From assembly GCA_014529385.2 (NCBI GenBank), contig CM043955.1, positions 150,675,640 through 150,739,639 of the forward strand: a DNA stretch of 64,000 nucleotides, given 5' to 3'. Below are positions 44,807-57,244 of this stretch, piece after piece. How positions within the stretch are numbered: position 1 is the first letter of the stretch; every line of letters starts with the position of its first letter. Below the pieces are notes generated by a model that saw only the letters and a list, made by a program, of their open reading frames with translations, was not told the DNA's origin and did no database searches. The position numbers and the translations under genes were made by a program. Source of the stretch: Adiantum capillus-veneris. Its lineage: Eukaryota; Streptophyta; Polypodiopsida; Polypodiales; Pteridaceae.

Positions 44807-46804
44807 TTGTCTTGCCCGAAGGTTGGTTGGATTGGTGGTCACTGCATGACACATACAAGGCGGTCAGTCGAGCATCAAAGCGCACTACTGAGCTCTCTGA
44901 AGCACTACAACAGAAGACGACCTTTGGTACCGAGTAGAAGTCCATCAACCTCATCACCTATCCCTCCACATACATCACCCATTCCTTCATCCGCTTCCAC
45001 ATCTTCCAGATCACCTTCTCCAGTAAAGCTCTCTCCTATTCTGCTACAAGCTACTGAGCTACAGGCTCAACAAGGGGCCATGGAGCCGTTGGCTAGCGTT
45101 TTGGCTAAGGTAAACATCAAGTTCCCTACATTCAAAGGACTCTCTTCAGAAGATGCTGACGACCATGCAAGGAGGTTTGTATCTCTTTGTAGGGGTCGTG
45201 GTCTTAACAGGGAAGATGCTTACTTGGTACTCTTTCCATCCACCTTGGATGGCTTAGCAGACAAATGGTACAACCAGTTTGCAAAGAACCATTTTGCAAC
45301 TTGGGCAGCCTTAAGGCAACAGTTCTGTGCAGCTTTTAGGCCCGGTGACTACCAGGAGAAGGTGTTGGATGAGTTAGCCAACATGGTGCTCCAGCCAAAG
45401 GAGACTTTTGCAGAGCTTATGACTAAGACCAAGTCTCTGGTTGCCAAGCTTCCTCAGCAACCCGGTGAATTCATGGTGAAGTGGGTGGAGAAGGCGCTTC
45501 CCAAAACTTCTCAACAAAAACTTCGAGAGAGTCTCCGGCCCGACGCCACTTTGGAGGAGTTCATCGCAACTGCTACTAGGATAGAGGGGGCTAGGAAGCT
45601 GTTCAACAACTCCCCTCACACAAAGACCTCCTCTGTGTTTCCGGAAAGTCTTGCTGATCCATTGACTTCTTTACATAGAGAACTTGAAGCCCTAAAACTA
45701 CAACGCGCTCTTCAAGAGGAGAAAAATATCTCTCTTCGCCAAGAGAAACCCCCACATCTTGAGGCTTTGGATCAAATCAAGAGAGAGCTAGAAGAGCTTC
45801 GGTCTCAACAAGAGACTAAGGATATGGTATGGTGCAGCTCGTGTCGCTCTCCAGGGCATCCTCCACAGGACTGTCCCCTTCGTGCTTATTGCCACTTCTG
45901 CGAAAAATCTGGGCACGAAGACAAGGATTGCTACTATATCAAGGGGTTGCGGCAAATACAACAAAGTCTAGGTCCTTCTCTCCAACAAGGACTAGCACCT
46001 GCATCGAACATGATCTCACCCTATGGCCATCAAAACCCGTTGCCACCTCTGCTGACAACACCTCCTATGCAGCAAGGTATGCACAATAACTTTGCATCTC
46101 CCAGCTTTTATCATGCTAGTACTCCTTCAGTTCCCCAAAGCTTCTACACGTCAGCCTCCGGTCCCATGCAGCAAGGGCAGAGACCACCTCGCCCCTCAAA
46201 TAGGCCAATTTTGTGCTACAGGTGCGGTGAGTATGGACACTATCAGAGCAAATGTCCCTTACCAGAAGGGTCCCCTCCTTGCCGACATTGCCCTGAAGCT
46301 AAGGATCACTATAGTAAGGATTTCCCAAAACAACGAGCGTCCATATCTGCAAGCACAAGCCAACAGGAGTTTACATTTCCAAAGCTTAACCTCATCACAA
46401 TAAGCTCCATTCCACAGGCACCGCCTTCCACTCTTGTAGTTGCCTCTCAAGAAGGGTTGAAGCAAGTGGAAGAGTCGGCTGGGGTGCTCACACGGGCACA
46501 GAGAGCTGCTCTTGGCCTCAGCCTCCCTGGTGGTCCAATCTTTCCATCTCCTGTCACACAAATGAGGCAACCTCCAATAGTAGCTGACAAACCAGCAAGT
46601 AGTGTCAAGAGCCAGCCTACCTCACTTCTATCAGATATTGATGGGGCTTTCATCGAAGCAGTAGAGGACTTGCAGAAGCTTAACATACCAGAGCAAGCTC
46701 TAATCAAAGGAAACAAGCCCACAGCAGAGTCTATCTTGAAAAACACTTTTCAACAAGTGTCACTGTATGACATGCTTCGACTTGATGCAAATTTTGAGAA
46801 GTGA
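44807..46804 (+). CDS. Element C gag (fossil polyprotein part)
   Basis: A 665-codon frame. A Ser/Pro-rich start is followed by the retrotransposon gag domain (about residues 100-235; FPTFKGLSSEDADDHARRF, DKWYNQF, WAALRQQF). Next come a Glu/Leu-rich helical stretch (about 270-345) and zinc knuckles: CSSCRSPGHPPQDC, CHFCEKSGHEDKDC and CYRCGEYGHYQSKC (C-x2-C-x4-H-x4-C). This is the particle-forming, RNA-binding protein of the element. The conserved frame length suggests a fairly young copy. Confidence 0.85.
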   Translation: MSCPKVGWIGGHCMTHTRRSVEHQSALLSSLKHYNRRRPLVPSRSPSTSSPIPPHTSPIPSSASTSSRSPSPVKLSPILLQATELQAQQGAMEPLASVLAKVNIKFPTFKGLSSEDADDHARRFVSLCRGRGLNREDAYLVLFPSTLDGLADKWYNQFAKNHFATWAALRQQFCAAFRPGDYQEKVLDELANMVLQPKETFAELMTKTKSLVAKLPQQPGEFMVKWVEKALPKTSQQKLRESLRPDATLEEFIATATRIEGARKLFNNSPHTKTSSVFPESLADPLTSLHRELEALKLQRALQEEKNISLRQEKPPHLEALDQIKRELEELRSQQETKDMVWCSSCRSPGHPPQDCPLRAYCHFCEKSGHEDKDCYYIKGLRQIQQSLGPSLQQGLAPASNMISPYGHQNPLPPLLTTPPMQQGMHNNFASPSFYHASTPSVPQSFYTSASGPMQQGQRPPRPSNRPILCYRCGEYGHYQSKCPLPEGSPPCRHCPEAKDHYSKDFPKQRASISASTSQQEFTFPKLNLITISSIPQAPPSTLVVASQEGLKQVEESAGVLTRAQRAALGLSLPGGPIFPSPVTQMRQPPIVADKPASSVKSQPTSLLSDIDGAFIEAVEDLQKLNIPEQALIKGNKPTAESILKNTFQQVSLYDMLRLDANFEK

Positions 46805-47330
46805 CACCCTTTCCATCATCCAGTCTCTGTACCCTGGTGCAGGGCCTAGTGGCGGGCACCTACCTGCGCAGCCCTTGGAGTCCTACATGATTTCATATCC
46901 AGCTGCTCCCCTCACCGACTATAAAAGTCCTCGTCTCACTGTGTCTATTCTTGGGCATCAATTCTCAAGCGTCATAGTGGATGGTGGATCTGGGATCAAT
47001 CTGATGCCAGAATTTACTATGTTGGCCTTAGGCCTATAGCCTACTCGCCCTGCTCCATTCACTGTTACATTGGCAGACCAGAGGACAGTCTACCCTGTGG
47101 GCATAGAAGAGAAGGTGCCTCTGATGATACAAGACTTCACATTTAGCTTGGATTTTGTGGTGGTCAGTCTTCCTCAGGTGGAGGGAGGATTTCCTTTGCT
47201 GATTGGTCGACCATGGTTGAGGCATACTAAGGCACTTCATGATTGGGGCAACGACGCCATGTGGATACATACTCCTGGCTCCCCCATGCAACCAATTCGG
47301 CTCGAAGGAGGTATGGATCCAGTGGTTCAT
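46767..47330 (+). mobile_element. Element C protease region (fossil)
   Basis: IVDGGSGINLMPEF is the retropepsin-type active site, followed by FPLLIGRPWLR, the usual second conserved stretch of gypsy proteases. The same two stretches are seen in element B on the opposite strand (55500-56471). Confidence 0.8.
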
Positions 47331-48070
47331 CACAGCTCATTGTCAGTACAGTCCAACCCCGACCCTGAGCAGCCCATCCCTCCTGACGGGTATGACGAAG
47401 ACCTGCTGCAGTGGTTGGAAGCTACCGCCTCGATGCCATGTTATATGGTCTCTATTCAAAACTCACATGTGCCAGTAACACTCTCTCTTCTAACTCCTCA
47501 GGCGGACACAAATGTCACAAGTCCTACACTAGACAGTAGTCCTACAGCAGACAGTGGACCAGTCCAAGTAGTAAGTGGGTCAGCCCCAACTTCTCATGAT
47601 TCAGATGATCCTCCTATGGAAGCCCTCGGCCTCGGGGAACCTATCACACATCACACGAGGGGGAAAAAATCTCCTCTGCATGAACTCGCCAGTGATTCCC
47701 CCCTTCCTCTAATATCTCCCAAGTCGGAGGTCCTGCCCACTCTAAAGCACCCGGTTATGTCTGTCTCTGAAGATTTACCCTTCGATGAGCTTCCGCCTGG
47801 ATGGTTACAAGAAGAGTATGCGGAGTTTCCAATCGATCAAACGCCAGCACATAATGTCTCGAAGCTCCAAGAGGCAGCTCATGTTTCAACCTCTGAAGTA
47901 TCCTCCACAGTTACACCTCCTGACCCGATCAAAAAAGTCAACCTGGGCGACCCTGCCAACCCTCAACACGTCCTCTTAGTAGCATGGTTATGGGAGCATC
48001 TCGCATTACTTGACCAGGTCGTTTCTTTCATTCACTCTTTTAAGGATGTTTTTCTTGGTCCTACAAGGAT

Positions 48071-49300
48071 TTGGAAGGGATCCCACCAGAATTGGGTCTC
48101 CACACAATCCCTCAGGTTGAAGGAGTTAAGCTTGTCAGAGGCCGAGCTTATAAGCTCAACCCAAAGTATGCAGAGGCTGTCAAGTCAGAGCTTGAAAAAA
48201 TGCAAGAGGCAGGGATCATTGTACCTATGGAGCACTATGAGTGGTTATCACCCATGGTGATAGCGCCTAAGAAGCAGTCCAACAAAATCCGGGTGTGCGT
48301 AGATTACCGTGCTCTGAATAAGGTAACTATCCCAGATGGTTTCCCAACACCTTCCACTGAGCGTGTGCTCGAAGATGTAGCAGGGCATGTTTTGTACAGT
48401 TTCATGGATGGGTTTAGTGGATACAATCAGTTGGGCATCCATCCAGGTGATCAGCTGAAAACGGCGTTTGTGACTCCGGGGGATATTTTTATCTACACTA
48501 GAATGTCTTTTGGGTTGAAAAACGCTCCACCTTCTTTCAATCGAGCGGTGTATCTCATCTTTTGTCCTCTGCTTACGGATCATCTTCGCATCTTCATGGA
48601 CGATTTTTCGACTTTCTGAGGTGCTCAATGTTCAACCCCAGTGGAAAATTTAGAGGAACACCTGGCTCAGCTCTCTGTTGTCTTCCTCAGGTGCAGAGAG
48701 GCACGGCTAAAACTCAATCCTAACAAATGTCACTTTTTGGTCACTGAAGGCACACTTCTAGGCCATGTGGTGTCTGCCAAAGGTTTAGCACCAGACCCAG
48801 AGAAGATCGTGGCAATCTTGAAGTTACCACCTCCTATCAATCCGAAAGGGGTTCAGAGCTATGTAGGCCACACAGGATATCATTGTAGGTTCATACGGAT
48901 ATATGCACAGGTGGCTCAACCATTGACCCGACTGACTAGTGCTACAGTACCTTTTCAATGGTCAAAACCGGAGGCTGAAGCATTTGAATACCTCAAAAAG
49001 CGCCTCACTGAAGCACCTATTTTAGTGGCTCCAGATTGGTCTCTTCCTTTTCATGTGCATACGGATGCCAGTCAACTGGCTATGGGGGCTGTCCTGACTC
49101 AGCCTAGTAAAGAGTACAACCTGGATTTCCCTGTTCACTATGCAAGTCGCCTGCTCACCAAAGCAGAGCGCAACTACAACACCACAGAAAGGGAAGGTTT
49201 GGCTATGGTGTATTCTTTACAAAAGTTTCGTCATTACTTGTTAGGGGTTCACTTCACTATCATCACAAATCATCATGCACTACGCTATCTTCTAAAATAA
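48071..49300 (+). mobile_element. Element C reverse transcriptase and RNase H (fossil)
   Basis: The RT part (about 48190-48610) shows IRVCVDYRALNKVT, SFMDGFSGYNQLGIHP, MSFGLKNAP and FMDD. The RNase H part (about 49020-49300) shows FHVHTDASQLAMGAVL and YNTTEREGLAMVYSL. Motif order is typical Ty3/gypsy. Confidence 0.85.
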
Positions 49301-49319
49301 ACCCCAAGTTGCAAGACGA

Positions 49320-50533
49320 GTGTGGAGATGGCTACTTATATTCCAGGAGTTCGACTTCGAAGTAGTTCTTAGTCCAGGCAAGCGGCACGTCATGGCCGAC
49401 CATCTCTCTCGCATACACACAAGTGAGCCCAATACTGGGGTTAATGATGATTTTCCTGACAGTCATCTTTTTAAGGTGGACACAACCCCAGAATGGTATG
49501 GAGATGTGTTACATCTGCTCTCTACTGGCCTATATCCTGAGAATGCTTCTCCCCTGTAAAAAAGAAGACTTGTTGAAATCTAGACCGTTCTCTTTGATTG
49601 GTGGACAGCTCTATAAATCAGGGCCAGATGGTGTGCTGCGAAGGTGCGTATCCCCTCATGAGGTAGACCACATTCTAGAGGATGCACACAGTGGTCCTAC
49701 TGGTGGCCACTATCCGGGTCACATCACGGCACAAAAAATCTTACAGACGGGCTTGTGGTGCCCCTATATATTTTGAGATGCTATTGCTCATGTCAAGATT
49801 TGTGATGTCTGCCAGCGATGTGCGCCTAAGCCTAGCAAGCAATCAAATCGCCCTCTCCAAGTATCTATGGCGTGGTTGCCCTTTGAAAGATGGGGTTTGG
49901 ACTTTGTTGGTCCAGTTACTCCATCTCCTCAACCAGGCAATCGTAAGTATCTCTTGGTAGCAACAGATTATGCAACAAAATGGGCCGAAGTGGTGGCTAC
50001 CATCGACTGCACAACCGCCACTGTCGCAAAATTTTTGTATGAAAATATTTTTTGCAGGTTTGGGTGCCCTCTGGAAGTCACCAATGATCGAGGTAGTCAT
50101 TTTGTCAACGACTTGATCTCCACTCCTCACGAATTACAAGATTTTTCATCGCAAATCTTGCTCTTACTATCCTAGAGCAAATGGGCAGGCTGAAAGCACT
50201 AACAAAGTGCTAATCGCGCTTCTTAATAAAGCTTGTTATCTGCATCCAACCTCTTGGGCTCAGGCTATCCTTGGCACAATTTGGGCTTATCGCACCTCCT
50301 TCAAGGCAACCACTAACTACACCCCATTCCAGCTAGCTTTTGGCTTAGAGGCAATTGCACCATATGAGTTCAACTCAGGTTCAGCAAGAGTGGGAAGCGT
50401 TCGTGTCACAGCTGGGAGTGCTTCAGCAAACCTCTCGCGACTCTCAATGTTAGAAGAAATCCGGAGATTAGCTTCACATGCTCTCCAAGCCGAGCAGATT
50501 CGTCGCAAAGCGTGGCATGATCGCCATCTCTGA
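49320..50533 (+). mobile_element. Element C integrase region (fossil)
   Basis: HHCC zinc-binding part (EDAHSGPTGGHYPG, then C-x2-C as CDVCQRC) at about 49670-49820. The DDE core follows: GLDFVGPV, LVATDYATKWAEVV, VTNDRGSHF and, beyond 50160, NGQAESTNK. The C-terminal region ends near 50750. Recognisable but broken. Confidence 0.8.
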
Positions 50534-51362
50534 AGGCCGAAAATAATGCAGGGCTCGCTGGTGCTACTCTATCAAGCTAAGTATCTGAAGAAAGCTAAGA
50601 AGTTGATCCCAGCCTGGCAAGGGCCCTTCAGAGTACAGGAGATTTTGCCACAGGGGACTGTCTAGTTAGTCACTTTGGAAGGCATTCCTTTGCCACTGGT
50701 AAATGGCTCCAGAATCAAGTGCTATTACTCCTCTGAGTAAAGGGTCTGCAACTATTCCACCATCTGTAGGTTTTATGTCCCATCTCTCTCCTCCCCACTA
50801 GCTTTCCATCAGAATGGATGTTCTATTACTGTCTCAGTTTCTGCTATGTCTATAAGTTTCCGCCTTTCCTTTAAGATATCTTTTCTCCACTAAGTCTTGG
50901 TAATTGGGTATTGTCGTGAACTTCTACAGTCCAGTCACTCCTCCTCTAATTGTTTCTATCCTCAGTGTTATTTGCCGTTAAGTACTAAGGTCCTTCCAGT
51001 TAAGCTTCTAGTCGGAGTGGGTTTGTTCAGTTTGAACAAGTGGAATCTGCTTAGATGGCGAGTGAGACAGTGAACAATATGTAATCATGGATTTGATGAG
51101 GCTCACAATGCAATAATGTCTATGTGAAGAGTTTCTGTCAAAAAACTTTTGGTTCCATTAGCAGCAGAAAACCCTTGGTGCCATTAGCAGTGCAGCTTAG
51201 CTGCAGGAAGGGGCCATTAGAGTTCCGTCATTTTGTGCTCCAAAACTTGCTACGAGTAAACATTGATTGCAAGCCTTAATCTCCTAATAGCCTTCTTTAT
51301 CTGGAAGCAGAAACTTGTCTTCTCTTTGTATCTGCTCAAACTTGTCTTCTCTTTGTGCTCAA

Positions 51363-51910
51363 TGCGTCCTTCTCTTCCCGGTTATCTGCGCCCTGCGCCC
51401 TTACTCTATCCCTGGACCCTGTCCCTCTACCCAACCTCTCGCCCCTACGATCTACTCAACCCCCTTACTCCCCTCGCCCCTACCCTACCTCAACCCCCTC
51501 GCCCCTGCCCCTGCCCCTACCCTCCCTAACCCCCTTGCCCCTACCCTAACTTACTCCCCTCGCCCCTACCCTCCCTCGCCCCTACCCTCCCTCACCCCTC
51601 GCCCCTACCCTCCCTTACTCCCCTCGCCCCTATCCCCTTACTCCCCTCACCCCCTCGCCCCTACACTCCCTCTCTACCCTCGCCCCTACCCTCCCTTACT
51701 CCCCTCGCCCCATCCAATCTCTACCCTCGTCCCTACCCTCCCTCTCCCCTCGCCCCTATCCAATCTCTACCCTCGTCCCTACCCTCCCTCTCCCCTCGCC
51801 CCTACCCTCCTCCTTGCACCCCTCGCCCCTACCCCACCCCAACCCCCGTCTTACTTCCCTCGCCCTTACCCTACCCAAACCCCTCGTCCTCACTAATCCC
51901 CTCGCCCAAA
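51363..51910 (+). repeat. C-rich low-complexity tract in element C
   Basis: About 550 bp made of variants of ccctcgcccctaccct, with almost no G. It is the counterpart of the G-rich tract of element B at 42960-43720 (inverted there), so it is a family trait. Proline-rich frames across it should be ignored. Confidence 0.9.
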
Positions 51911-52140
51911 CTCCTCTTCCTGCATCCATCGCCTTTTTTGAAAGCATCATCCGCCTACATCCATCGCTTTTTTTGAAAGTACAAGCTACTCGCTTCTTGC
52001 TTAATCAAGCTTTTCCAGGTACAGCTTTTGGGAAATAGTATATTCCAAGTACAGTGCTACATCTCTCATCTCTGAATCTGGGCGTTCCAGAGTTCACCCT
52101 GCACACTGCACATTGACCAAGCCAGGGAGCTAGCTTTACG

Positions 52141-54005
52141 ATGGCTGGTACAAGCAAACAAGTAAGGAAGAAGAAAGCTCTCTCTCCAGAGAGGCCAACT
52201 GAGACATCCCAAAGTTCTGCAGAGGAAGAGGATGTGGATACCTCCAGCCATGGCCTCACCGATGTGTCCTCCACTGATCACAGTGATGAAAATTACAAGG
52301 CGTCCGACTCAAGCTCTGCTTCCGACTCAGAGTCTTCTAGCAAAGAGGAAGAGGAAGAGGATGAAGAAGAAGAAGCTGTAAAGAACCAAAAGAAGAGGAA
52401 AGCCATCATGCAGGTATTGAGTCATCAAATTCCTCGGCCTCCTTCTTCCAAGACCCAAACCAAGTTCACTATGAACTTCCATCTGCAGCAGCCTCATCCG
52501 TCTCTTCGAGAAGTCTTATCAAAAGACCAGCTACACAAGCTAGGTCTGTCACCATTAGCAGACACCGATCTACCTTCTGATATTTCCATGGATATGGTGC
52601 ATGCACTCCTCAAGTTTTTTCCCAAAGTCAGAGGACACCCTCTGACTGCTACACGAATTGGTAACGCTTTGGGGATGACAACCTTTCCTGCAGTAAAACC
52701 GGCTACGCAAATCTATTCACAACTTTCGAAAGATGCGACAATCGAGGCATGCAAAGAGCTACTTAGTACGAGTCATGCTGACTATGCAAGGAATAAAAAG
52801 CTCTGGGCCATTTTCAAGTATTACTTTTTGGTCAAAGATCCTAAAGTCAGCGAGGGCAAGGGCAGATGTGACGTGCCTACTATATTCTCGCACTGCGAAG
52901 GCCTATACTGCCTCATCCACACCATCCCCTGTGGCTTTCATCAAATTCTATTTACCTCTTTACAGTCGCGGGCAAAAAGATTCAGAGCTCAGGTGCAATC
53001 TGTGCAATCTAACTTTCAATGCTTTGCAGCTCCCATGTTGGCCTGGGTCATTAATATACTTGTTAGTCCTATGGATGTGGATGCGGCGATGCGGCGTAAA
53101 AGCTCTAAGGGAAAAGGGAAAGATATTGAGCAGCACAATGGATCTATCTGAAAAGCCAAAGAAAAAGAGAGCAAAGGTAGTGAAGGACACAGTAGAATCT
53201 TTAGTATCCCTGCCAGTTTCGGAAAGCCAACAGCTTCGAGTGAAGCAACCTGTTCGACATTCCTCGCATACGGTCGCTACTGATTCGATGGTAAGTTCAG
53301 GTGGTGCAGATCACACTATGCATGTCATAGCTGTGGCTTCTACAGTATGTGTTCCTCTCTCTATTGCTGTTGTTTTTACCCCTACCATAGTGACTAGCTC
53401 CCACGTCCCAGGGGCAATTGCTAAAGAAAAAGAGAGCAAAGGTAGTGAAGGACACAGTAGAATCTTTAGTATCCCTGCCAGTTTCGGAAAGCCAACAGCT
53501 TCGAGTGAAGCAACCTGTTCGACATTCCTCGCATACGGTCGCTACTGATTCGATGGTAAGTTCAGGTGGTGCAGATCACACTATGCATGTCATAGCTGTG
53601 GCTTCTACAGTATGTGTTCCTCTCTCTATTGCTGTTGTTTTTACCCCTACCATAGTGACTAGCTCCCACGTCCCAGGGGCAATTGCTTCTTCTCCTATGC
53701 CTAGTCCTGCTGCAACCACTCCCACCATCTCTACTCCGATAGAGAGGCATGCGCCCAATCCACCACGAGCAGTGCCACTTGTCACACCACTCTCACCAGC
53801 TGTACCACTTGCAAGCCCTCTTCACCCTGGCACTGTTACAGGACCTTCCACAGGGTCGGACTCTACATCATTTTTTCGGCTATCGGAGGATATATTGCAG
53901 GAGTCTAGGCAAGCCATTGCCACAATTGAGCTTGGAGCAGAGCGTTTAGCAGCCACACACCAGCATCACGCAGCTACTTACGCAGCTATGGAGGGAGCTC
54001 TGTAG
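52141..54005 (+). mobile_element. Element C extra ORF downstream of integrase
   Basis: An open stretch starts at ATG 52141 (336 aa). It has an acidic/Ser-rich N-terminus (about 1-95, with a Glu/Asp run near residue 75) and a globular part (about 105-310; FTMNFHLQQPHP, YARNKKLWAIFKYYFL, HCEGLYCLIHTIPCGF). Continuing frames downstream are Ser/Thr/Pro-rich, and a Gln-rich stretch runs to about 54690. No known domain was recognised. Additional ORFs between integrase and 3' LTR are known in some plant gypsy lineages. It could also be a captured host sequence. It contains a 265-bp tandem duplication. Confidence 0.6.
53158..53687. repeat. Perfect 265-bp tandem duplication
   Basis: 53158-53422 and 53423-53687 appear identical throughout. 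With no visible substitution, the duplication is much younger than element C's LTR divergence, or an assembly artefact. Confidence 0.9.
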
Positions 54006-54687
54006 GTTGCTTAGAGCGCCATCGCCGAGAGGGATGCCACTATTTTCGCACTCCAACGGGCCCTGAAGTTAAAGTCTCAAGTGATTAGTGACCTTCAGAA
54101 CCAAGTACAAGGATTTAGAGAATTGCTCTTACATGAAAATAGGGCAACACAGTCTACGATGATGGGTATGGGATATGGGTGGACTGGAGCAGGTACACCA
54201 GTGCAGCATGCAGCATCGGGTCCTTCTCAACAATTTATGGGACTTTACTCACAGACTCCAGTTCCTGTTCAGTACTACAATCAACAACAACAGTATCCTC
54301 CTCCTCAAGGGTTTCAGTCTTCATCATTGCCTCAGATGCAAAATATGACTTGTTGTGATGGAGTTGCTGGAGCACATCGCCATGGCTGTGTTACTCGACG
54401 TCCTCAGTACACTACAGGACAAGTGCTATCATCTACCCAGCAGCAGCAGGTGGCTGGTCATTTCCCAGGAAGCACACTTACTAACAGGAGGGCTCACATA
54501 CAGCAGGGCCCACAATCGATTGGATGGCTCCACCTCCAGAGGCTGATACTTCGGATGCAGCAGTGGCTACCACTCTATCTCTTGGATGACAGATTCAAGA
54601 GCTCACCATTGTACATACTAGTAGTTTTCTTTCACAGTTTCAGTCTCCCTCTCACCGACACGGTGAGCGGTCTTGTGGCAGGCAACC

Positions 54688-55324
54688 TCTAGCAGGGCTA
54701 CAGTGTCACTTACAGAACAGGCAGACAGTTGGACAGTTAGACACAGTTGGTCTGGTCTACAGTGTGCTTCACAGGACAGGCAGACAGTTGGACAGTTAGT
54801 CACAGTTGGTCTGGTTCACATTGGACGGACCCTCTGGGCTGGGGGTGACACGTGGCAAGGTACCGACGGTGACATCGTGGCCAGGTCACCACCACCACAC
54901 AGTTTGGAGATAGACTTAGCTGACTGGACATTTATGAGCCGTTGGTGGCTCTTTATGGTTGTGCATATGAGTAGTCGTTTGGGTCATTTTTGGGACGATC
55001 TTCTACGTAGTCGTCTAGAGTGAGTCTATGCACAGAGCACTGCTTCACCATCCCTGCACATCTGAGCCTCGACACCCCCATTGTACCTGTGAGTCCTGGG
55101 CTGGAGCTGAGTGTGCTGCCACGCCAGAGTCTGTATCAGTCTTTGAGATAGTCGAGTCATATGTTCTAGTCTGCTATTGTGTCTTTGCGAGCTCTGTTGA
55201 CGTCTATTGTTTCCTTTCTGTTCAGTCTGTTTGAGGGAGATTCAGTCTGTTTGAGTGAGATTGTCACGCACATTGCACTAAGGGCTACCCACTGTAGAGG
55301 GCACGACACATTATCCGCGCTACA
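54688..55324 (+). repeat. Element C 3' LTR (637 bp)
   Basis: Same length as the 5' LTR at 43847-44483 and about 97-98% identical by eye. The upstream sequence ggtgagcggtcttgtggc is shared with element B's 3' end. Confidence 0.9.
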
Positions 55325-57244
55325 CTCATGTAGAGGAGATTTCTTCCCGCTTCTATGATTCTTCATAGGCTCATCAAATTCAAAGGCTTCCACCAAGGGC
55401 GCATCAGGAGTAGCTTCTATGACCTTTAACCTTTGAGCTTGCTCAGGTGGCTCATTAGGTTTAGTTAATGTGGAAATATTGGAAGAGAGTGTACCTCTAG
55501 GCAAGGATTGAATAGAGACTCCATAATCGGGCATAGATTTGGTAGCGTCCAACCACTCTAGCAAATCTCGTCTGACCCTTCAGGTGTAGTAGGTTGTTCT
55601 TGTTTTGGGTTGACAAAGAAACTTGCTGCACAACGAGATCCATGCCTCCTTCTAAGCGAATGGGTTGCATCGGGGAGCCTGGAGCATGTATCCACATGGC
55701 ATCATTCCCCCAATCATGAAGTGCTTTAGTGTGTCGCAGCCATGGTCTACCGATGAGCAAGGGAAATCCGCCCTCCACTTGTGGAAGACGAACCACAACA
55801 AAATCCAAACTAAAAGTGAAATCTTGTACCTGCCAAGGCACCTTTTCCACTATGCCCATAGGGTATAATGTCCTCTGGTCGGCCAATGTTACTGTGAAGG
55901 GGGCAGGTTGAGTAGGCTACAGGCCTAAAGCCATCATAGTGAACTCAGGCATCATATTGATGCCAGATCCACCATCCACAATTACTCTTGAAAATTGCCG
56001 ACCCAAGACGGACACTGTCAGGCGAGGGCTTCTATAATCTGTGAGGGGAGCAACGGGATTGAATATCATATAGGACTCTGATGGTCGCACTGGGAGGTGC
56101 CCGCCACTAGGACTTGCTCCGGGGTAAAGTGACTGAATAACAACAAGGGTGTCACTTCTAAAACTCGCATCTAGTCGCAGCATGTCATAAAGGGACACTT
56201 GTTGGAAGGTGTTCTTCAAGACTGTCTCTGCTGTAAGCTTTTCTTGTTCTACTGGTGGTTTCTCTGGTACCTTGATCTTCTGTGGATCGAAAATTGCTTC
56301 CAAGAAAGCTTCATCAATATCGAAGAGCAAAGATTTGGATTCTTTCACGGCACTGGAGGATGGCTTGTTGACAGCTAAAGACAGGGTATCCACTGGTGTG
56401 AGAATGTGTGGGGGTTGAACTTGCTGGAATGCTAAGACCGAGAGCGGCTCTCTGGGCTCGAGTGAGGACACCCGATGGCTCCTCTACCAACTGCAGCTTA
56501 TTTTGAGGGGTAACCACGTGGGTAGAAGGGGGCGGCTGAGGAACGATGCTAACTGCTATCAGGTTGAGCTTGGGAAAGGTAAACTCATTCTAGCTTTGAC
56601 TTGGGTTCGAAGCCGTGGATGCACGAATTTTAGGGCAATCCTTACTGTAGTGATCCTTCGTTTCAGGGCAATGACGGCAGGGAGGGGACCCTTCTGACAG
56701 AGGGCATTTGCTTTGGTAATGACCATATTCCCCGCATTTGTAGCACAAAATGGGCCGATTCAATGGGTGATCGAAGGGCGAGGTTGTCCTTGCTCCTGGT
56801 GCATGGATTTGGAGGTGGAAGCATAGAAGGTTTGAGGTGATGAGGGAGCCATATGTGGAGGTATGGTTGATGCCTTCTGTGGTAGTGCTTCAGAGGACTT
56901 AGTAGTGCGCTTTGACGCTCTAATGACTGCCTTGTCTGTGTCATGCAGTAACCACAAACCCAACCAAGCTTTGGGCAAGAAGACTTTTAACTAGCTGAAC
57001 ACCTGTCTAGACTCTACTAGACCATAGCGAGTGACTAGACCACCTGGTTGAGCTAGGGACGAGGAAGGACTAGACAGGAGGACGAGAGCTGGTTGGACCA
57101 GGGCGAGAGAGGACTAGACCAACAGGCTGCACTGGGCAAGGCGAAGTAGGGGCTAGGTAAACCAACTAGCTCCTCGATTTGTATCTCAACAGAGAGTGAG
57201 ATTTCAGTTAAGGTCCCATCGGGCGTGCCAAAAATGAGAGCACC
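55325..57244 (-). mobile_element. Element B, 5' internal part: leader, gag remnants, protease (fossil)
   Basis: Minus strand. A leader with a PBS-like site (tggcacgcccgatggg) directly follows the LTR, then gag remnants with a zinc knuckle (about 56944-56600) and a protease region (56471-55500; VDGGSGINMMPEF and FPLLIGRPWLR). Sequence is close to the matching parts of element C, confirming one family. It ends where element C is inserted. Broken. Confidence 0.8.

Larger units (their letters stand above)
43847..55324 (+). mobile_element. Element C: Ty3/gypsy retrotransposon, 11.5 kb, nested in B (fossil)
   Basis: Order: LTR, leader, gag, protease, RT, RNase H, integrase, a C-rich spacer, an extra ORF, LTR. 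Gene order is that of Ty3/gypsy. The long 3' spacer with an additional ORF recalls the Tat-type branch, though I cannot place the clade from sequence alone. The 5-bp flanks (ctcct left, ctcat right) agree at four of five positions. All parts are recognisable, but the coding part has a handful of breaks. Confidence 0.85.

Noticed and set aside
51315-51896. Proline-rich 193-codon frame
   Set aside because: It is the C-rich spacer of element C. Frames are open by composition only.
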